In this document: in pieces, positions 60,341 to 64,000 of the stretch
Position numbering within the stretch: position 1 is the stretch's first letter
Layout of the letters: the number at the start of each line of letters is the position of its first letter
Assembly (NCBI RefSeq): GCF_000159955.1
Contig: NZ_GG695986.1
Span: 25,613 to 89,612, forward strand
From: Paenibacillus sp. oral taxon 786 str. D14
GTDB taxonomy: Bacteria; Bacillota; Bacilli; Paenibacillales; Paenibacillaceae
Direction: 5' to 3'
Length of the DNA: 64,000 nucleotides
Made by a program: the position numbers and the translations under genes
The notes under the pieces: model-generated
What the model was told of the DNA's origin: nothing
What the model saw: the letters and a program-made list of their open reading frames with translations, nothing else
Databases searched by the model: none

Positions 60341-61864
60341 CTATGGTTTAGCTTTCATTCGCAGTCTGAGTCCTGGCCGTTTGCTCTTCATGAGCAGATG
60401 CTCGCAAACCTCCTGCAGAGCAGCCGAAATCGACGGCCCGGGATCAAACGGATTAGGATCCGCAGGAAGGGCATACACGCTCTTAAAGTGAAGTTCCCTG
60501 CGAATCCGCCGCAAGCTGGCGGCCGAAGCGAACGGCACACAGATCCTCCAAGATACAGGGATCTGACCTTTGACGTTGAAGGCTTCGACGAAGCGTTCGA
60601 GCTCCCCGTACCTCCATTCCGCGCCAGCACCAACGACGATGGACAAGTCTGCGCGGCGGAATTCCTCCAGTAGCTCCTTGCTGCGGGCCGTCCCCAGGTC
60701 ACAGATGATGCATCCGAAACCTTCCGACAGCATGGAGAGATAGTCGGCACGGGAGGTCAGCTTGGCATAAACCACTTGACCAATGTGAAACCGCCCTCGC
60801 TTGTTCAGATCAACTGCGTATTCATCCCCTTCCAGAAGTTGAGCTAACCGAACAAAGGCTGATGATTTAGGATCCATCTCCACGACCGCAACCCTCTTCA
60901 TGCTGCGCGCCAGCGTGTGGGCGAGTGCAATGGCGGTATGGGTTGCACCGGCCCCGGCTGAGGCAGCGATGACACTGACCAATGCCGGGCGACCGTTGTA
61001 CGCTACGACTTCAGCCATTCGGGCATTCGAACCTGAATTCGCCGAAGTCGCATCTGATAACCCCCGCAACAATAAGGCCAAGGCCTCACTTACCGCCTCA
61101 GCCGAGGCAAACCGGTCCTCCGGGCGAACCTGCAACAGTTTGGACACGATAGGACGCAGCCGTTCGCGGCCATGTTCCCGTAATGCCGCCGCCGCATCGG
61201 ATGTCCACACCGTATGTCTGCCCCCCGTTCCCATATAAAGTAGAACTGCCCCCAAAGAATACAGATCGGTACGCGCGTCGCTTTGGCGATCACCATATTG
61301 CTCCGGCGCCGCGAAGCCAACCGTTCCAAGCTGCACCGTATCTTCCGTTTTCCTAGCCGAATAGGTTCTAGCGATGCCAAAATCTACAAACCGCAGCTCG
61401 CCTTTGTCGTCAACCAGCAGATTGGCCGGCTTGACGTCGCGGTGGATCACTGGAGGCTCATGCCGATGTAGATAACGCAGCCCTTCCGCGATCTGCAGAC
61501 CAAATCGGATAATCAACTCCAGCGGCAGCCGCCCTTCTCTTGCGCGAATAAATTGATCTAAAGGTACGCCCTGGATATAGTCCATCACGATATAGGAATG
61601 TCCGTCCCGGTCGGGGTCGATAAAGTCAACAATGCGCGGCAGCCGATGATGATTTAGCGTTATCAGCAGCTTGACCTCCTTAGCGACGGACACCGGTGCT
61701 CCTGGTACGTTCAAGCATTCTTTGACCGCCCAAGTCTTTCCCGGTAGCTTGATGTCCTCTGCGAGATACACCCGGCTCATGCCCCCCTGACCAATCAGTT
61801 GTTCGATCCGGTAACGTCCGGCCAGTAAGTCGCCAGGAACGAGTTTGGAAACGAACCTCGCCAT
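60341..61864 (-). CDS. Ser/Thr protein kinase fused to a degenerate ParA-like domain
   Basis: A 507-residue fusion. Residues 15-270 are a Hanks-type kinase with GQGGMSRVY (P-loop), AVKEC with Lys48, HRDVKPANLL with Asp143, DFGIA with Asp161, and APEQYGDRQSDARTDLYSLG. Residues about 295-500 are ParA/MinD-like: LVSVIAASAGAGATHTAIALAHTLAR and VAVVEMDPKSSAF, again with no Walker A lysine (AGAGATHT), then GCIICDLGTARSKELL. There is no transmembrane or PASTA segment, so it is cytosolic. AAAGGAGGAG precedes the ATG. It heads the operon and may phosphorylate its components. Confidence 0.88.
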   Translation of the reverse strand: MARFVSKLVPGDLLAGRYRIEQLIGQGGMSRVYLAEDIKLPGKTWAVKECLNVPGAPVSVAKEVKLLITLNHHRLPRIVDFIDPDRDGHSYIVMDYIQGVPLDQFIRAREGRLPLELIIRFGLQIAEGLRYLHRHEPPVIHRDVKPANLLVDDKGELRFVDFGIARTYSARKTEDTVQLGTVGFAAPEQYGDRQSDARTDLYSLGAVLLYMGTGGRHTVWTSDAAAALREHGRERLRPIVSKLLQVRPEDRFASAEAVSEALALLLRGLSDATSANSGSNARMAEVVAYNGRPALVSVIAASAGAGATHTAIALAHTLARSMKRVAVVEMDPKSSAFVRLAQLLEGDEYAVDLNKRGRFHIGQVVYAKLTSRADYLSMLSEGFGCIICDLGTARSKELLEEFRRADLSIVVGAGAEWRYGELERFVEAFNVKGQIPVSWRICVPFASAASLRRIRRELHFKSVYALPADPNPFDPGPSISAALQEVCEHLLMKSKRPGLRLRMKAKP

Positions 61865-61878
61865 AACTCCTCCTTTCC

Positions 61879-61970
61879 TGAACGCAAAAAAAGGAAAGCC
61901 TCCTCTCCGTCATTTCCCGGCCATGCGGCCGATAAAAAATGACTGGGGATGCTTTCCCTAATCGCGTTCA
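61879..61970 (-). promoter_or_regulatory. Multi-helix leader with T tract upstream of the kinase operon
   Basis: On the minus strand four nested helices can form: TGAACGC/GCGTTCA (61964-61970 with 61879-61885), GGAAAGC/GCTTTCC (61951-61957 with 61893-61899), GTCATTT/AAATGAC (61937-61943 with 61909-61915), and CGGCC/GGCCG with a 4-base loop. Seven Ts (61886-61892) follow the second stem. It could be a terminator-antiterminator switch or a riboswitch; I do not recognise a class. Confidence 0.75.
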
Positions 61971-61988
61971 ATGTATAATTTTGGAATT

Positions 61989-62017
61989 AGTATAGAACGG
62001 CTGGCGACAAATGTAAA
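61989..62017 (-). promoter_or_regulatory. Sigma-A promoter of the Tad-like operon
   Basis: On the minus strand TTTACA (62012-62017) and TATACT (61989-61994) are 17 bases apart. The start would be near 61982, giving a leader of about 115 bases with the hairpin at 61879-61970. Confidence 0.75.
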
Positions 62018-62046
62018 GCTTTTTTTAAAACCATTAATTTATTCCA

Positions 62047-63426
62047 TTAATATTTAATCATATACAGCGTGATTTCATCCCGGTTATGAAACAACTGCTT
62101 TGCTCTTTGCACTTGCAGCCGGGCCTCCTCAAACTGAGTGATAACCTCCTGAATCAATGCCATCGGTTTCTTCGTCAGCAGCTTCACCGTCACGATGGCA
62201 GTTCCCCCCGGAACTAACGCGTATAGCAGCTCGGTCACGAGCTTGGCCGTCAATTTCGGACTCCAGCTCATGTCGCAAACCAACAGATCAAATTGATTTT
62301 CCTTAAATTTCACCCGGTTCGCATTGCGCTGCAAAAATGTCAGCTTAGGCGAAGATAACAATGACGGATGCAGCTTCGCCGTATCCACCGCCGTGACGTT
62401 CAAACCACGTTCCAGCAGGAACGAAGTCCAGCCCCCGGGTGCCGCGCCGATATCCAGCGCTTCGTGGAACGATTCAAACGGGATTCCAAACGTAGCTTCA
62501 GCTTCCAGCAACTTGAACTTCGCCCGCGAGATCTGTCCCTCCTCCTTCCGGAAGCGGATCGCACCGCCGTTCCAGTCGGAGAGGTTATCCTGCGGATGCG
62601 CGACACCGGCAAAAATCCGATCCTGCCCCGCAAACACCGAGATGATCCAATCGGCATCCCGCACCACGAATTCCCCAACAGACACGTCTTGCAGTAATTC
62701 CTGCAGACGGTCCTTCAGCTCCGGCGCGGTTCCCGGCCATAGCCCGCCGTCCGATTTGCGTGCTTGCACGGCAATTTTCGCACCCGGAAGCCGGAAATCC
62801 GCCATCAAATACTTGCGCAGCGGTTCCAGCCATTGCTCTGGATTCACCTCTTCCGATTCCCCCGGACACCATTCCCAATCAACCAGAAATACATGCCGCA
62901 AAAAAATCGGCGGATCCTGACGTAGCCTCTGCTGCACATCCTCCGGCATCGCCTGCAGCGAAGCGGCAAAAACTTCGCCGGGAACCAGCATCGTGCTCTT
63001 TACGCTGCCAAATATGCGGCGCAGCTCCTCCTGGGCATACGGAGCAAAGCCGTGATTCGCCGTGCATATCCATTTCGATTGCGGCGGCACCTTGCAATTT
63101 CGGGCGATTTCCTCCAACCGTTCGAACGGAATTGGCCCATTATGCAGCTTCACATGCTCCGGCAAGCCTTGATAGAGGATTTCGTACATGCTCTTTTTTC
63201 CGGACATGCTGGAGGTATGAAGATAAATTTCACGGGGAAAAAGCCCTTCCCGCACCATAGCAGCCGCTAATTCCGTACCGTTAGGTTCATCCGGCCCCAT
63301 ATCGTAATCCAGCGATAAGATGTCTACCTCCGTCAAGCGAAGCAGCTCCAGACACTCCTCGACGGTGCGCGCTAATGTAAATCCCTGCGGACATCGGCGA
63401 AAATCGTCCATATATACATGAATCAA
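62047..63426 (-). CDS. Cyclic-phosphate-processing receiver domain fused to RlmM-like RNA methyltransferase
   Basis: A 459-residue fusion. Residues 1-105 resemble the cREC (cyclic-phosphate processing receiver-like) domain: IHVYMDDFRRCPQGFTLARTVEECLELL, ILSLDYDMG and REIYLHTSS. Residues about 110-310 are a THUMP-like RNA-binding part, and 315-459 a Rossmann methyltransferase with LDIGAAPGGWTSFLL (RlmM, 23S rRNA 2'-O-C2498) and LLVCDMSW. The RrmJ/RlmM catalytic K-D-K-E tetrad seems partly present (CDMS; KLLTKK). TTG 63426 follows AAAGGAAG. It starts 53 bases after nfo. Confidence 0.82.
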   Translation of the reverse strand: MIHVYMDDFRRCPQGFTLARTVEECLELLRLTEVDILSLDYDMGPDEPNGTELAAAMVREGLFPREIYLHTSSMSGKKSMYEILYQGLPEHVKLHNGPIPFERLEEIARNCKVPPQSKWICTANHGFAPYAQEELRRIFGSVKSTMLVPGEVFAASLQAMPEDVQQRLRQDPPIFLRHVFLVDWEWCPGESEEVNPEQWLEPLRKYLMADFRLPGAKIAVQARKSDGGLWPGTAPELKDRLQELLQDVSVGEFVVRDADWIISVFAGQDRIFAGVAHPQDNLSDWNGGAIRFRKEEGQISRAKFKLLEAEATFGIPFESFHEALDIGAAPGGWTSFLLERGLNVTAVDTAKLHPSLLSSPKLTFLQRNANRVKFKENQFDLLVCDMSWSPKLTAKLVTELLYALVPGGTAIVTVKLLTKKPMALIQEVITQFEEARLQVQRAKQLFHNRDEITLYMIKY

Positions 63427-63478
63427 TAGTGTTCTTCCTTTCCCGCGGTATTTCACTCCAAGCGGAGTCCGGTTATCT

Positions 63479-64000
63479 CTAGGCCTCCGCCCACCGTCTC
63501 ACTCGCTCCATATCCTCTTTGTAGGTCCCGTCTTCCCCGGTTTCGCTCTCAAAGATAAGCGGGGTTCTCCGAATCGCGTCGATCTGCAGCAGCCAGCGAA
63601 AGCCGGCTTCGCCGATATGGCCCTGGCCCACACGGGCGTGACGGTCCTTTCGCGATAATACCGGGTATTTTGAATCGTTGAGGTGAACGGCGCAGAGACC
63701 GTCCCAGAACTTTAGCTCCTTGGCTTTGGCCGCAAAGCTCTCATCCCCTTCACCCCGCCACATCCCCGCCCCAAAAGCATGGCAGGTGTCGAGGCAAAAG
63801 CCGATGCGCTCCGAATCCCGGCACAATTTGCGGATTTGGACCAATTCCTCGATCGTCATCCCCATGTCGCCGTGATCACCGGCCTGGTTCTCAATTAACA
63901 GCTTCGCCGAACCCTGCCAGCCGGATAGCACATCATTAATACATTGTATAATATTTTGGTATCCTTGTAAGGGGTTTCCTGCCTTAAATGTGCCAAAATG
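63479..64000 (-). CDS. nfo: Endonuclease IV, N-terminal part outside window
   Basis: An apurinic/apyrimidinic endonuclease (deoxyribonuclease IV), a Zn-dependent TIM barrel of DNA base-excision repair. The frame is open to the window edge. Visible motifs are LLIENQAGDHGDMG, GFCLDTCHAFGAG with metal ligands, and VHLNDSKYPVLSRKDRHARVGQGHIG. About 173 residues are present of roughly 280; the N-terminal metal-binding histidine region is missing. The following cREC-RlmM gene is in the same direction. Confidence 0.92.
   Translation of the reverse strand, partial: HFGTFKAGNPLQGYQNIIQCINDVLSGWQGSAKLLIENQAGDHGDMGMTIEELVQIRKLCRDSERIGFCLDTCHAFGAGMWRGEGDESFAAKAKELKFWDGLCAVHLNDSKYPVLSRKDRHARVGQGHIGEAGFRWLLQIDAIRRTPLIFESETGEDGTYKEDMERVRRWAEA

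Noticed and set aside
1..64000. CRISPR arrays, insertion sequences, tRNA or rRNA genes, prophage
   Set aside because: No regularly spaced repeats, transposase genes, cloverleaf-like or rRNA sequence, or phage structural genes were seen by eye on either strand.

Overview
The window is a chromosomal segment of a low-GC Gram-positive (Firmicutes) bacterium, most likely Paenibacillus or a close Paenibacillaceae relative. This rests on Shine-Dalgarno sites of the AGGAGG type with frequent TTG and GTG starts, an XerS-type recombinase, a NAD-type PyrDB/PyrK pair, a 3D/LysM wall protein behind a ydaO (c-di-AMP) riboswitch, a pdhABCD operon, and several sigma-A promoters of TTGACA-N17-TATAAT form. I see no rRNA, tRNA, insertion sequence, prophage or CRISPR array. 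It reads as core genome with a few accessory islands.

Layout. 1-8.7 kb: 3' part of L-lactate dehydrogenase; a CBS-domain protein; a MarR regulator remnant; a spermidine-synthase-like methyltransferase with xerS; then a leftward operon pyrK-pyrD-(LpdD-like)-moeA-mobB; then a secreted polysaccharide deacetylase. 8.7-19 kb: LysM/3D wall protein with its riboswitch, an amino-acid ABC transporter (binding protein, permease, ATPase), and a glycogen locus (GH13 amylase, glgA-glgB, divergent glgC). 19-34 kb: acetyltransferase; an operon of ABC ATPase, repeat lipoprotein, response regulator and histidine kinase; an MFS transporter divergent from a winged-helix protein; HAD hydrolase; topB; gltD; thyA-folA; and a lipoprotein phosphodiesterase gene broken by a one-base frameshift. 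34-41 kb: small secreted and lipoprotein genes of unknown role, an ArsR regulator with a four-domain sulfur-handling flavoprotein, and a methyltransferase. 41-51 kb: pdhABCD, an esterase, a TRIC-type channel protein, thiamine pyrophosphokinase, an NlpC/P60 hydrolase, an atypical response regulator and a ThiF/MoeB-like E1 enzyme.

51.2-61.9 kb is the most unusual part: a ten-gene leftward operon resembling a Tad/Flp pilus or secretion machine, much diverged. It opens with a Ser/Thr kinase fused to a ParA/MinD-like domain, followed by a SAF (CpaB-like) protein, two degenerate ParA/CpaE-like proteins, a CpaF-like ATPase with an N-terminal membrane anchor, a large TadB/TadC-like membrane protein, and four small exported or membrane-anchored proteins. 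A sigma-A promoter and a long multi-helix leader ending in a T tract precede the kinase gene. I see no prepilin peptidase or Flp pilin in the window. The right end has a cyclic-phosphate-processing receiver domain fused to an RlmM-like RNA methyltransferase, and the 3' part of endonuclease IV.

Functionally the window mixes pyruvate metabolism (ldh, pdh), glycogen storage, pyrimidine, folate and molybdopterin biosynthesis, cell-wall remodelling, and a probable kinase-controlled envelope apparatus. Start codons were chosen from visible ribosome binding sites where the longest frame looked wrong. Functions are by motif recognition only; no database search was run.
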